This document shows positions 19,880-28,948 of a stretch of 64,000 nucleotides of DNA, piece after piece. This DNA is from Paenalicyclobacillus macrosporangiidus. Lineage in GTDB: Bacteria; Bacillota; Bacilli; Alicyclobacillales; Alicyclobacillaceae. The stretch covers positions 47,271-111,270 of the forward strand of contig NZ_FPBV01000013.1 of NCBI RefSeq assembly GCF_900116805.1, read 5' to 3'. The position numbers and the translations under genes are program-made. Under the pieces are notes generated by a model that worked only from the letters and a program-made list of their open reading frames with translations, had not been told where the DNA came from and did not search any database. Position 1 is the first letter of the stretch. Every line of letters begins with the position of its first letter.

Positions 19880-21955
19880 GTGAACGTGCCCGCATGGCTG
19901 GCACGCCTGTTCACCATCGACGACGGAGTGGTGGAGGAGCCGTTCTCCCTTCTCGAAGATCGCCCCGGCCAAGCGCAGGCCGGCGCGGACACGGGGGCGG
20001 CGGACGGCGCGGGCGAGCGAAACGCGGAGACAGACAAGGGCGGCCAGGGCCGCGATGGCGAATCGGCGGGCGGCGCCGCGCCGGACGCAGGCGACCGCGC
20101 TGCCCGTGCAGATTCTCCTGGGCAGGCGGATTCCGCCCGGGAAGCCGGGGCAGAGCCGGGAGAGGTCGAGGTCATCAGGCCCATCCCGCTCGAAGCGTAC
20201 ATCCGTCAGTCCGCCCAGGCCTCCCCGGAGAAGTCTCCCGAGGCCGGCCTCGAGGACAAGGTCCCCGCCGAGATCGGCCGGGTCCGCAAGGCGGTCGAAC
20301 AACTGTTTCACGCCGATGTCAACAAGGACATCGTGATCCGCGAATTCATCATCCAGGCGGAGTCCCGCGGGCAGGCGAAGGACGGGAAGCCTGCGGAATC
20401 CCAGGTGCCCGCGGAGCCCCGGGGTCATGCGGTGGCCGGGGGGCCAGCGGCGTCGCAGGAGCCCACGCAGGACGGAAGCCCTGCGGCGGGCGGGGGGAAG
20501 AAACCCTGGCGGGCGCTGGCGGTGTTCGTCGACGGCCTGGTCGACAAGATGACCATCAACACGCACATCCTGCAGCCGCTCATGCTGTTGACGGCCATCG
20601 CGGATGAGCCGGTGGAACGCCGGCTACAGACGGTGTCGGAGGCCCTGTTGCCCGGCAACCAGGTGACGAAGTTTGAGGACTGGAAGGACATCGTACCCGG
20701 TATTTTGTCCGGATGCACGGCGGTGTTCGTCGATGGATCGCCCGGGGCGCTGATTGTCGAGACGCGCGGCTGGGAGCATCGCACGGTAGGCCTCGCGCAG
20801 ACGGAGACCGTGGTGCGCGGGCCGCACGAAGGGTTCACCGAGAGCTTTCGCGCCAACACTGGCCTGGTGCGGGCGGAGCTGCGTTGCAAAGACCTGATCA
20901 CAGAGATGATGCACGTCGGCAGGCTGGCCCCGACCGACGTGGCCTTGATGTACGTCCAAGGGGTGGTCAACCCCAAGCTGGTCGACGAGGTCAAGCGCCG
21001 CATCCAGGCCATCGACGTGGACTACCTGCCGGACAGCGGGTTGCTCGAGCAGTTCATCGAAGACAATCCGCGCCTGGTGGTGCCGAACACGCTGACCACG
21101 GAGCGCCCCGACCGGATCGCCCACATGCTGATGGAGGGCCACGTCGCCATCTTCGTCGGGAACAGCCCGTTCGCCATCGCGGTGCCGGTGGTGTTTTGGC
21201 AGTTGGTGCACTCGCCGGAGGACGCCTATCTCCGTTTTCCGTTCGGATCGTTCCTGCGCCTCCTGCGCTGGCTGGCCCTCAGCCTGGCGCTCCTGACGCC
21301 GGCGTTGTACGTGTCCATCACGAACTATCACCCGGAGATGATCCCGACCGACCTGATGCTCGCCATCGCCGGCAGCCGGGAGCAGGTGCCGTTCCCGGTG
21401 ATCACGGAGATCCTGATGATGGAGTTCTCCATCGAGCTCATCCGGGAGGCCGGCATCCGCATCCCGTCCGTGATCGGCCCGACCATCGGGATCGTGGGCG
21501 CCTTGATCATCGGCCAGGCGGCGGTGCAGGCGGGAATCGTGAGTCCCTTGTTGGTTATCGTGATTGCGGTGACCGCGCTCGCGTCATTCGCCATCCCCAA
21601 CTACAACCTGGCCTTCGGGGTACGCACCATGCGGTTCGTCTTTCTGGCGGCGGCGGCGGTGTTCGGGTTCTACGGGTTGACGCTGGCGCTGTGTTGGGCG
21701 GCGGCGCGCCTAGCGGTACAGAAGTCCTTCGGCGTACCGATGCTCAGCCCCGTGGCTCCGCGCATGGACACCTCGAAGGACGTCTTCCTGCGCGGGCCGG
21801 CGTTCGTGATGAACCAACGGCCGGTGTTCCTGCAGACGCAGAAGGCCTGGCGGGAGCAGCCGGCCTCCCGGCCGTGGAGCAAGGCCACCATGCCGAACGC
21901 CTTGCGCCGGTTCGGGGATTCGGTTCGCTCGCCGCGGAAAGGGGGAAAACATTAG
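19880..21955 (+). CDS. gerA: Spore germination receptor A subunit (GerA family)
   Basis: A 691-residue inner-membrane nutrient-receptor subunit. The C-terminal two-thirds match GerA/GerKA/SpoVAF: VRAELRCKDLITEMMHVGRL, DYLPDSGLLEQFIEDNP, the ERPDRIAHMLMEGHVAIFVG signature, and four to five membrane helices from about residue 455. The N-terminal portion is unusual. About 185 residues (19970-20510) are hydrophilic and rich in Ala/Gly/Asp/Glu, enclosing a short conserved island near VEVIRPIPLEAYIRQS. The GTG start follows GAGGGGGGAT. It overlaps gerB by one base. The cognate germinant is not predictable. Confidence 0.92.
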   Translation: MNVPAWLARLFTIDDGVVEEPFSLLEDRPGQAQAGADTGAADGAGERNAETDKGGQGRDGESAGGAAPDAGDRAARADSPGQADSAREAGAEPGEVEVIRPIPLEAYIRQSAQASPEKSPEAGLEDKVPAEIGRVRKAVEQLFHADVNKDIVIREFIIQAESRGQAKDGKPAESQVPAEPRGHAVAGGPAASQEPTQDGSPAAGGGKKPWRALAVFVDGLVDKMTINTHILQPLMLLTAIADEPVERRLQTVSEALLPGNQVTKFEDWKDIVPGILSGCTAVFVDGSPGALIVETRGWEHRTVGLAQTETVVRGPHEGFTESFRANTGLVRAELRCKDLITEMMHVGRLAPTDVALMYVQGVVNPKLVDEVKRRIQAIDVDYLPDSGLLEQFIEDNPRLVVPNTLTTERPDRIAHMLMEGHVAIFVGNSPFAIAVPVVFWQLVHSPEDAYLRFPFGSFLRLLRWLALSLALLTPALYVSITNYHPEMIPTDLMLAIAGSREQVPFPVITEILMMEFSIELIREAGIRIPSVIGPTIGIVGALIIGQAAVQAGIVSPLLVIVIAVTALASFAIPNYNLAFGVRTMRFVFLAAAAVFGFYGLTLALCWAAARLAVQKSFGVPMLSPVAPRMDTSKDVFLRGPAFVMNQRPVFLQTQKAWREQPASRPWSKATMPNALRRFGDSVRSPRKGGKH

Positions 21956-23067
21956 TGCCGAGGGTGCAAGAGAAGGCGCACGTAGGCGCAAAGGAACTGA
22001 CCGCGATGACGACCGTCCTCGTGGCGATACACGTGTTTCTCGACTACCCAGCCTACGTGTCCAAGTACGGGCTGGAGGCGGCGTGGATGGAGCCGGTCGT
22101 CTCCGGCGTCGCGGCGCTGATCTTGTTTCTGTGCGCCGAGACGATGCTCCGCCGGTATTTTCCGAATGACAGCATCGTCGAGGTGGTCCGGGGAACGCTC
22201 GGCCCCTGGGTCGCCGCATGCATCGCCCTGGTGTTCGCCGCCTATCTCATCCTCATCACGGCCAGCATCATGCGCGAGTTCATGGAGAACGTCATCACGT
22301 CGGTCCTCCCGGCGACGCCCATCCTGGTGGTGGGCGGGCTGTTCATCCTGACCGTGGGGTACATGGTCCACACCGGGCTGGAGGGCATCGCGCGCGTCTC
22401 CACGATGGCCTGGCCTGTCCTGGTCCTCGGCGTGCTCGCCCTGTGCCTGTTGACCATCAACTACTGGCATCCCTACTTCCTCGTGCCGTTCTGGGGCAAG
22501 GGACCCCGCCAGGTCCTGCTCGGCAGCGCCAACTCCGCCGCCATCTTCCTCAACGTGCTGTTGCTGTGCGTGGTCTACCCGCACGCGCACAACCCGCGCG
22601 ATCTGCGAAGGGTCGGTGTCATCAGCACGGTCCAGACGGTCATCCTCTTGACCGGTTTCGTCCTGTGCTACCACATGGTGTTTGCCCCCGAGGAGACCAC
22701 AAAACTGGCATCGCCCATGTACGCGGTCGCCCGGCTCATTCACATCGGCCACTTCATCCAACGCCTGGAGAGCGTGTTCGTGTTCATGTGGGTGAGCGCC
22801 GCCGTGGTGAAGTTGGCCATCACGCTGTGGTCCGCCGCCTACCTGTTGGCCGCCGGATTCGGGTGGCCCACGTACCGGCCGCTCTTGCCCGCCCTGTGCC
22901 TGCTGTGCTTGGCCATCAGCCTGCTGCCGCACGACGTGGCCTCCGCGTTCGATCTGCACGGAGACGTGCTGATGCGTTGGGGCTGGGTCATCGCTTTCGC
23001 GGCGCCGCTCTTGCTCTTGGGGGCCGGCATCCTGCGCAGACGAAGGGAGCGCGCACGCCGTGCTTAG
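21955..23067 (+). CDS. gerB: Spore germination permease B subunit (GerB family)
   Basis: A 370-residue protein of about ten membrane helices in the amino acid permease (APC) superfamily. Endospore germination permease features include ELTAMTTVLVAIHVFLDYP, the ITASIMREFMENVI segment and ESVFVFMWVSAAVVKLAITLW. In B. subtilis the B subunits carry the germinant-binding pocket. The start is GTG 21955, overlapping the gerA stop, with a GGGGG ribosome site 8-9 nt upstream. It overlaps the next small gene by 8 nt. No lipoprotein C subunit follows, which is unusual for a complete receptor operon. Confidence 0.9.
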   Translation: MPRVQEKAHVGAKELTAMTTVLVAIHVFLDYPAYVSKYGLEAAWMEPVVSGVAALILFLCAETMLRRYFPNDSIVEVVRGTLGPWVAACIALVFAAYLILITASIMREFMENVITSVLPATPILVVGGLFILTVGYMVHTGLEGIARVSTMAWPVLVLGVLALCLLTINYWHPYFLVPFWGKGPRQVLLGSANSAAIFLNVLLLCVVYPHAHNPRDLRRVGVISTVQTVILLTGFVLCYHMVFAPEETTKLASPMYAVARLIHIGHFIQRLESVFVFMWVSAAVVKLAITLWSAAYLLAAGFGWPTYRPLLPALCLLCLAISLLPHDVASAFDLHGDVLMRWGWVIAFAAPLLLLGAGILRRRRERARRA

Positions 23068-23239
23068 CTTTGTCCTGTTGCTCATCGTGCCGCTTTGGAT
23101 GCTGTTCTACACGGTGCAGTTCGGCCGCTGGCTGCGCCGGCGGGAGGGGCAGAACGTGATGGTCTGGCCGGTGTACGGCATCGGCGCCGTCTCCTTCGGC
23201 CTCTCGGTGTACGTGCTGTGGCGGATGTTTCTGTCCTAG
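23060..23239 (+). CDS. Small two-helix membrane protein, candidate Ger D-type subunit
   Basis: 59 residues starting at GTG 23060 inside the end of gerB. It has two hydrophobic segments: LSFVLLLIVPLWMLFYTVQF, then VWPVYGIGAVSFGLSVYVLW after a basic turn (RWLRRREGQ). Small two-transmembrane D subunits are known to accompany some ger operons and modulate receptor activity. Position, size and topology fit that role, but sequence similarity was not tested. The overlap with gerB implies coupled translation. Confidence 0.6.
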   Translation: MLSFVLLLIVPLWMLFYTVQFGRWLRRREGQNVMVWPVYGIGAVSFGLSVYVLWRMFLS

Positions 23240-23284
23240 CGGAGCGGGCGGGAACGGTATAATGGGGCAGAAGGAGTGGAAGCC

Positions 23285-23737
23285 ATGACCCCGCCGAAAC
23301 CCATCACCAAAGAGGTGACCATCTACACGGACGGCGCTTGCTCCGGGAACCCGGGTGCGGGCGGGTGGGCGGCTGTCCTGCAGTACCGCGACACCGTCAA
23401 GGAGATCTCCGGTGGCGATCCGCACACCACCAACCAACGGATGGAGCTCACCGCGGCCTACGAGGCGCTGCGCCGCTTGAAGGAACCCTGCCGCGTCACC
23501 CTGTACAGCGACTCGGCCTACCTCATCAACTGCTTTCGCCAGAAGTGGTACCTGTCCTGGCGGCGCAACGGCTGGAAGAACAGCAAGGGCGAACCCGTGC
23601 AAAACCGCGACCTGTGGGAAAAGCTCCTGACCGAAGTGGAACGGCACCAGGTGCGCTTCGAGAAGGTGCGCGGGCACGCGGGGGTCACCTGGAACGAGCG
23701 CTGCGACCAACTGGCCCGGGCGGCGGTACCGAAGTGA
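23285..23737 (+). CDS. rnhA: Ribonuclease HI
   Basis: Degrades the RNA strand of RNA:DNA hybrids. All catalytic residues are visible: Asp in IYTDGACSGNPG, Glu in RMELTAAYEAL, Asp in YSDSAYL, His in KVRGHAG and Asp in NERCDQLA. Length is 150 residues, standard for the enzyme. ATG 23285 has AAGGAG 8 nt upstream. A TATAAT lies at 23258-23263 without a clear -35 box. The stop overlaps the GTG of queG. Confidence 0.96.
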   Translation: MTPPKPITKEVTIYTDGACSGNPGAGGWAAVLQYRDTVKEISGGDPHTTNQRMELTAAYEALRRLKEPCRVTLYSDSAYLINCFRQKWYLSWRRNGWKNSKGEPVQNRDLWEKLLTEVERHQVRFEKVRGHAGVTWNERCDQLARAAVPK

Positions 23738-24870
23738 GCGAACTGTCTCTCGAGACCCTGCGGGCGCTCGGACGGGAGGCCGGCCTCGATGCCGTCGGCG
23801 CCACCACGGCCGACCCGTTCCCCGAGATGGCGCCTCGCCTCGAAGCCTACGCAGCGCGCGGGCGAACCGGCTTTGAACACGACCAGGTGGAAAACCGGAT
23901 TGACCCGAGGAGGTGGATGCCGGAAGCTCGGTCCCTGGTGGCCGCCGCCATGGCGTACCTCACGCCGGAGGGCCGGCAGTTGGCGCGCCGGCACCCGCGG
24001 GACCCCAGGCGCGGCGTGGTGAGCGTGTATTCCTACGGCGAGGACTACCACAACGTGCTCGCGAAGCGGCTTCGTCGCTTGGCGGAGTTGATGGGGGCTG
24101 AGGTGGGGCGGCCCGTCCGCTACCGGATCGCCGTCGACACCTCGCCGCTGGTGGACCGGCGTGTGGCGGAGCGGGCGGGCATCGGCTGGGTGGGCAAGAA
24201 CTGCATGTTGTACAGCGCGGAGCACGGGTCGTTCGTCTTCCTCGGCACCCTGTTGACGGATGTCGAGGTGGAGCCCGCACAGGCGATGGTGCCGCCGAAG
24301 TGCGGCGCCTGCACCCGTTGCCTGGAGGCCTGCCCGACGGGGGCGCTGATGGGCCCCGGGGTGATTGATGCCCGCCGCTGCCTGTCGTACATCACGCAGA
24401 TGAAAGGCATCATTCCGCGCGAGTTCCGCATTCCGATGGGACGCCGCGTGTGGGGGTGCGACACCTGCCAGTGGGCGTGCCCGGAGAACCGGGCGACGGG
24501 CGGGGCGAGCCACGCCGAGTACCGCCCCGCGGAGGAATTGGCGTTTCCGGACCTGCTGGAGATCCTGTCCTGGAGCAATCGGACCTTCGAACACCGTCTG
24601 GGCCACACGGCGGCCGCCTGGCGGGGGCTTCGGACGTGGCAGCGCAACGCGCTCATCGCCCTGGGCAACTGCCGGGACGAGGCGGCGGTGCCGTACATCG
24701 TGCCGTTCCTTCGCCATGATCGCCGGGAGCTGCGGGCCAGCGCGGCCTGGGCCCTGTGGCGCATCGGCGGAGAGGCGGCCCGCCAGGCGGTGGCGGCCGC
24801 ATACGCGGCCGAGACAGACCCCGAGGTCAAAGCGGAGATGGCCTGGGCGGCGTCTTCACGGGACGCGTAG
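23734..24870 (+). CDS. queG: Epoxyqueuosine reductase QueG
   Basis: Catalyses the last step of queuosine synthesis in tRNA: reduction of epoxyqueuosine, using cobalamin and two [4Fe-4S] clusters. The substrate domain contains DTSPLVDRRVAERAGIGWVGKN. The cluster cysteines are in CGACTRCLEACPTGAL and GCDTCQWACPEN. The C-terminal extension is helical and HEAT-like (NALIALGNCRDEAAVPYIVP, ASAAWALWRIGGEAAR). 378 residues is typical. The GTG start overlaps rnhA. The 3' end overlaps the convergent coat gene by 15 nt. Confidence 0.95.
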   Translation: MSELSLETLRALGREAGLDAVGATTADPFPEMAPRLEAYAARGRTGFEHDQVENRIDPRRWMPEARSLVAAAMAYLTPEGRQLARRHPRDPRRGVVSVYSYGEDYHNVLAKRLRRLAELMGAEVGRPVRYRIAVDTSPLVDRRVAERAGIGWVGKNCMLYSAEHGSFVFLGTLLTDVEVEPAQAMVPPKCGACTRCLEACPTGALMGPGVIDARRCLSYITQMKGIIPREFRIPMGRRVWGCDTCQWACPENRATGGASHAEYRPAEELAFPDLLEILSWSNRTFEHRLGHTAAAWRGLRTWQRNALIALGNCRDEAAVPYIVPFLRHDRRELRASAAWALWRIGGEAARQAVAAAYAAETDPEVKAEMAWAASSRDA

Positions 24871-26271
24871 CTGGAGCTGGTTTTCGTACGCCTCCAGGAA
24901 CGCCTGGCGGCGCGGTTCCTGTTCGGCAAACGCGCGCAGCTCATCGAGCTGTGCGGGATCGCGGAACAGCCGGTAGCGGGTGTACGCGACTCGCCAGGCC
25001 CGGTAGGGGAACACGAGCAAGCCGTGAATCAAGAGATATTCCTCCGCGCTCAGGGGGCGAACCTGATGATACGCGGAGAAGCACGTGTAGGCGGCCTCGT
25101 GCCGCCAGTTTTGCGCCTGCAGCACGCGCCGCAGCAGGTGCCCCAGGTCGAGGACGCGCGGGGCGTAGGTCGCCAGATCGAGGTCGAGCAGCACCACGCG
25201 TTTTCCGGGGGTGAACACCAGATTGGACGGGATCACGTCCAGATGGCACACACCCGGCAACTCCGCGTCCTCTTTCAGGAACGCCTGGCACGGCGAGCTC
25301 TCCAGGATGCGCAGGCTTCGCTCCGCGTCCTTGCGCAGCTGCGGGGCCAGCCGGAGGAGGGTTTCGTCAAAACCGTCCTGGGACCGTGCCGCCTCGGCCC
25401 GAACCAGCAGCGTCCGCAGATCTTCCGCGCGGCGGCGGGTCAGGTCGGCCACGTCGAATGCCCAGGCGGGGCTCTCCCGGTCTGGTTCAAAGCCGCGGGA
25501 GGACTCGTGCAGGCGGGCGAGCGCGGCCGCAGCCGCTTCCACCTGGGGCAGAGACGAGAAATTCACAGGGTTGCCCGCCACCCAGCGGGTGGCGTAATAG
25601 ACCGCCTGGCCGCGTTGGACGAACGGATCGCCCGATTTCGTCAGGGCGTAGGCGGGGACCGCGTCAAAGCCGTCCGCGTTCAGGTGCTGCGTCAGTTCGT
25701 GCATGAATCGCACCCGATCCGGCGGGATGTCCGTGCGCTTCAGTGCGAAGACCCCGCGTTTCGTGCGCACCCTGACGACACCGGCCCCCACCTCCGCGGA
25801 CTGCACGGTCCAGCCGTAGGCCTTGGCTACCGCGGGGGGGATGCGTGCGCTCCGGAAGGCGTGCTGCCAACGCCCGCTCCGCTCCACCAGAGGACCTGCC
25901 GGAAGGTCATCCGCCGCCGCTCGGGCCGATGGCGCGGACCCGTGGGCCGCGGGCACCACATCCTGACGGGGCTTCGGGGTCCATCCCCTGGCCTCCTTGG
26001 ACGCGCCGGCCACAGGGGAGGAACCGCTTGCCGCTGCACGGTGTGGCACCCGCGGGACATCGCGCACCCGGCTGGCGGGCCGGGAAGTGGCCGCGGAGGA
26101 CGCGGGCGTGCCCGGGCTTGTGGTTGCGGCTTTTTCCCCGGTGTCCCCGGGCGATCCGCCGCTCTGCGGATGCTGATGCAGGTATTGGAGGAAGTACGGG
26201 GGTCTGAGCAACTCCTTGACCAAATCCGCCATCCACGGCGGCAACGGCCGGGTTCGCATCCGCCTGATCAC
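24856..26271 (-). CDS. CotS/YsxE-family spore coat kinase-like protein
   Basis: About 471 residues. The C-terminal two-thirds have an aminoglycoside-phosphotransferase/choline-kinase-like fold: an ATP-site lysine region (GVFALKRTDIPPDRVRF), the catalytic loop VCHLDVIPSNLVF with Asp and Asn, and the metal Asp in VVLLDLDLATYAPRVLDLGHLL. This matches the CotS/CotI/YsxE group found in Bacillus spore coats. Residues about 25-125 form a Pro/Ser/Ala-rich low-complexity region. GTG 26271 is chosen because GGGGGGAGGTG precedes it by 7 nt. The coat location is inferred from family. Confidence 0.83.
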   Translation of the reverse strand: MIRRMRTRPLPPWMADLVKELLRPPYFLQYLHQHPQSGGSPGDTGEKAATTSPGTPASSAATSRPASRVRDVPRVPHRAAASGSSPVAGASKEARGWTPKPRQDVVPAAHGSAPSARAAADDLPAGPLVERSGRWQHAFRSARIPPAVAKAYGWTVQSAEVGAGVVRVRTKRGVFALKRTDIPPDRVRFMHELTQHLNADGFDAVPAYALTKSGDPFVQRGQAVYYATRWVAGNPVNFSSLPQVEAAAAALARLHESSRGFEPDRESPAWAFDVADLTRRRAEDLRTLLVRAEAARSQDGFDETLLRLAPQLRKDAERSLRILESSPCQAFLKEDAELPGVCHLDVIPSNLVFTPGKRVVLLDLDLATYAPRVLDLGHLLRRVLQAQNWRHEAAYTCFSAYHQVRPLSAEEYLLIHGLLVFPYRAWRVAYTRYRLFRDPAQLDELRAFAEQEPRRQAFLEAYENQLQLRVP

Positions 26272-26380
26272 GCTCGGCACCTCCCCCCAATCCGTCTGTG
26301 CCCAGCGTATTCGGCGGCGTGCGGGCGGGTATGGGCGAAAGCCCAGAGGAAGACGGCGGCCTGGGGGAGGGTGAGGGGAC

Positions 26381-26446
26381 GGTGAGGGGACGGTACCGCT
26401 GCACGAAGCGCTCTCGCGAATCGTTCCGCGGTACCGTCCCCTCACC
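26381..26446. repeat. Perfect 19-bp inverted repeat
   Basis: GGTGAGGGGACGGTACCGC at 26381-26399 is exactly complementary to 26428-26446 around a 28-nt loop. The outer 11 nt also occur as a direct copy at 26370-26380. It lies between the end of the dehydrogenase gene and the start of the coat gene, both on the minus strand. There is no T-run. It could be a REP/MITE-like element or a terminator-type structure. Confidence 0.7.
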
Positions 26447-26523
26447 AACGCTTGGATGTTGCGGTGGCCCGTGCCGAATGGCTGAGCTTTTGCACCTCGT
26501 CAGGCAGAGTGCTGCTCACGCAC

Positions 26524-27615
26524 TTACCGGCCGGCGTCGCCGAGTGTGCTCCAGACCTCCAGCTTTGTGCGGACGCGGCGGATGACCTCGTCGGTGAATT
26601 CGGTGGTGGTCGTTCCACCGCCGAGATCGGCCGTGCGAACGCCGCTCATCACGGCCTCCAGCGTTGCTTCGTAGATGGCGCGGGACGCCTGCTGGTACGG
26701 TTTGTCCGGGTGGTGGGCCAACAGCGCCGCGCCGGCCAGGATCATCGCCATCGGGTTGGCGACGTTCTTGCCGAAGAGCGTGGGTGCCGTGCCGTGAGGG
26801 GCCTCCGCCATGATGACCTTCGGTTGCCACTGTTCGTCCAGGGCCAGCAGGATGGACTCGGAGCCGGCGATGGACCCGAACATCTGCAGCACCAGGTCGG
26901 ACAGGCAGTCGCCGTCCCGGTTGAGGGCGGGGATGACCAGCGCCTCGCCGGCTTTGACCAGCAGCAGCGCATACGTGGCGTCAATCAACTGCGGTTCGTA
27001 CGGAACGCCGGGATAGCGCTTGCTGGCCGCGTCGAGCTCTTCCTTAAACATGCCTTCATAGACCGGGCTGACGGTGAACTTCGGGCCGCCGAACACCTTC
27101 GCCCCGATTCGCTGTGCGTATTGGAAGGCGTATTCGGCCACACCGCGGCACACCTTGCGGGAGATGCGCTCGGTGCGGAAGGCCACCTCGTCCCCGTCCG
27201 CCGTCTCGCGCCACTCCTTGGCGCCGTACGCGTCATCGACCGCCATACGGACGACGGAGATGGGCGCGAACACGCCGACCGGCGGCGCAATGCCCGGGAT
27301 TCGCCGGCCCGTCCGGACGATGACGGTCCCGTCGATCTCCTTGCGCAGGATGGCATTCGGGCTGCCCACGTCCCCCGCGGTCTCCGGGGTGATGGTCGCG
27401 GCCTTCAGGCCGTACCGGTGCTCCACCATGGCACGGGCTGCGTCGTACACCACCTGGTTGTTCGTCCTGCGCCGGTTCTCCAAACTCAGATCAAACCGCA
27501 GAAAGTCCAGCGGCGCGCCAATCACGGCCGGATCGAGGACGCGCAAGGCCTCCAGCAACAACTCCTGCCCGGTCTGATCTCCTTCCATCACGACAATGGT
27601 CGGATGCGTCGACAT
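26524..27615 (-). CDS. Isocitrate/isopropylmalate dehydrogenase family (IDH-like)
   Basis: A 363-residue oxidative decarboxylase. The N-terminus resembles the eukaryotic-type NADP isocitrate dehydrogenase more than bacterial Icd or LeuB: VVMEGDQTGQELL, TNNQVVYDAARAM, LKAATITPE, SPNAILRKEIDGTVIVRTG. The metal-binding aspartates are in LNRDGDCLSDLVLQMFGS, and nucleotide contacts are in MAEAPHGTAPTLFGKNVANPMAMI. ATG 27615 has GAGGTGAG upstream. It is shorter than a typical NADP-IDH (about 400-415), so substrate and cofactor remain uncertain. It stands as a single gene divergent from the amidase gene. Confidence 0.8.
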   Translation of the reverse strand: MSTHPTIVVMEGDQTGQELLLEALRVLDPAVIGAPLDFLRFDLSLENRRRTNNQVVYDAARAMVEHRYGLKAATITPETAGDVGSPNAILRKEIDGTVIVRTGRRIPGIAPPVGVFAPISVVRMAVDDAYGAKEWRETADGDEVAFRTERISRKVCRGVAEYAFQYAQRIGAKVFGGPKFTVSPVYEGMFKEELDAASKRYPGVPYEPQLIDATYALLLVKAGEALVIPALNRDGDCLSDLVLQMFGSIAGSESILLALDEQWQPKVIMAEAPHGTAPTLFGKNVANPMAMILAGAALLAHHPDKPYQQASRAIYEATLEAVMSGVRTADLGGGTTTTEFTDEVIRRVRTKLEVWSTLGDAGR

Positions 27616-27890
27616 GGTCTCACCTCGCCTGTGTGCACAAAACATCCTGTGTGATGACTGCCCGTACAGTATCTCACCCATGCGCGCCCTTGACCCGGGC
27701 GCCGCGTTCCGTCGTGTAGTGTAACACACGGGGAGATCGGCCGCCAGGAACCCCCTGATTTTCGGTCAAGTGCGTATTCGCGGGCAATTCCAGTGTTTCC
27801 CGAAACGGCGCCTGTCACGCCCCCGTTGTCACCACGGGGCCCGGATTCATACCATGACACAGACGGATGCACAGACGGGGGGCGGGCAGG

Positions 27891-28913
27891 ATGAACGAAT
27901 GGACGGATGCCGTGCGCCGGTACTTCGACCAACGCAACCAGGCCTGGGTGTCACAGCGCCTCGATCCCGTGCGGGAGGCGGCCGCCGCGGACGCACATCC
28001 CGCCTGGTGGGCGGACGTGCGCGCCGGGTTTGAGCGCATGCACTACGCCGTCCGCCGCCGGGGCAGCCGGCTGCTCCGGGCGCACACGCGCATCCGGCTG
28101 CACCCGTTGCAGGGGCCGGGAGACGGCGCCGGCACGGGGGAGATGATCACCGTGCGGATCGACGAGCGGATCACCTGGGTGTACCAGGACGGGCCCGGCT
28201 TCGGGGTGGAGTCGCGCACCGTGGAGCACCGGCAGCGGTGGGTGCGCCGGGGCGGACGCTGGTGCCTGGACCAGGCGTGGGAAGCGGACGAGCGCATCGG
28301 GCTGCATCCCGGGGCGGGGGCCAGGGGATTGGCCGCGACCGGATCGGAGACCGCCCAGGGCGGGCTTCGCGATTGGCCCGAGTTTCACACGTCCCGCGCG
28401 TGCACCCGGTTCGACCGCGTTCGCGCCCAGCGCTACGCCGACCTGTGGTGGAACGGGTACCACCCGGGCTTCGTGCGCCTGGAGGACGACTGCACCAACT
28501 TCGCGTCCCAGTGCCTGTTCGCCGGGCGGTTGCCGATGCGCGCCAGCGGAACGCGCGCGGCAGGATGGTGGTATCGTTTTCCGTCCGGGGGAAGGCCCGC
28601 TCAGTGGAGTTTCAGTTGGACCACCTCCCACGCCCTGTACCTGTACCTGGTGAACCAAGCGGGCGCGCGCGAGGTGGCGGACCCGCGGGAGCTGCGCGTC
28701 GGGGACGTGATCTTCTACGATTGGGCGGGCAACGGGAGGTTTCACCACAGTACCATCGTCACCGATTTCAACCACCAGGGCGATCCGCTGGTCAACGCCC
28801 ACACCACGCCGAGTTTTCACCGCCATTTTCGCTACCTCGACAGCCGGGCCTGGACGCCGCGGACCCGCTACGCCTTCGTCCGCATGCCGGACGAATTCTG
28901 CCCGGACATGTGA
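27891..28913 (+). CDS. Amidase-domain (Amidase_6) protein
   Basis: About 340 residues. The C-terminal half carries the putative amidase domain common in Bacillales: the nucleophile motif LEDDCTNFASQCLFAG, WSFSWTTSHALYLYL, and the histidine motif NGRFHHSTIVTDF followed by VNAHTTPS. The N-terminal half is a helical/beta region without a recognised domain. There is no signal peptide from ATG 27891, so location is unclear. The in-frame ATG 27867 is less likely. The 275-nt region upstream separates it from the divergent dehydrogenase; no clear promoter was recognised in it. Confidence 0.8.
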   Translation: MNEWTDAVRRYFDQRNQAWVSQRLDPVREAAAADAHPAWWADVRAGFERMHYAVRRRGSRLLRAHTRIRLHPLQGPGDGAGTGEMITVRIDERITWVYQDGPGFGVESRTVEHRQRWVRRGGRWCLDQAWEADERIGLHPGAGARGLAATGSETAQGGLRDWPEFHTSRACTRFDRVRAQRYADLWWNGYHPGFVRLEDDCTNFASQCLFAGRLPMRASGTRAAGWWYRFPSGGRPAQWSFSWTTSHALYLYLVNQAGAREVADPRELRVGDVIFYDWAGNGRFHHSTIVTDFNHQGDPLVNAHTTPSFHRHFRYLDSRAWTPRTRYAFVRMPDEFCPDM

Positions 28914-28948
28914 TACACTACCAGACGGGAGGAGGGGCGGAAAGCGGC

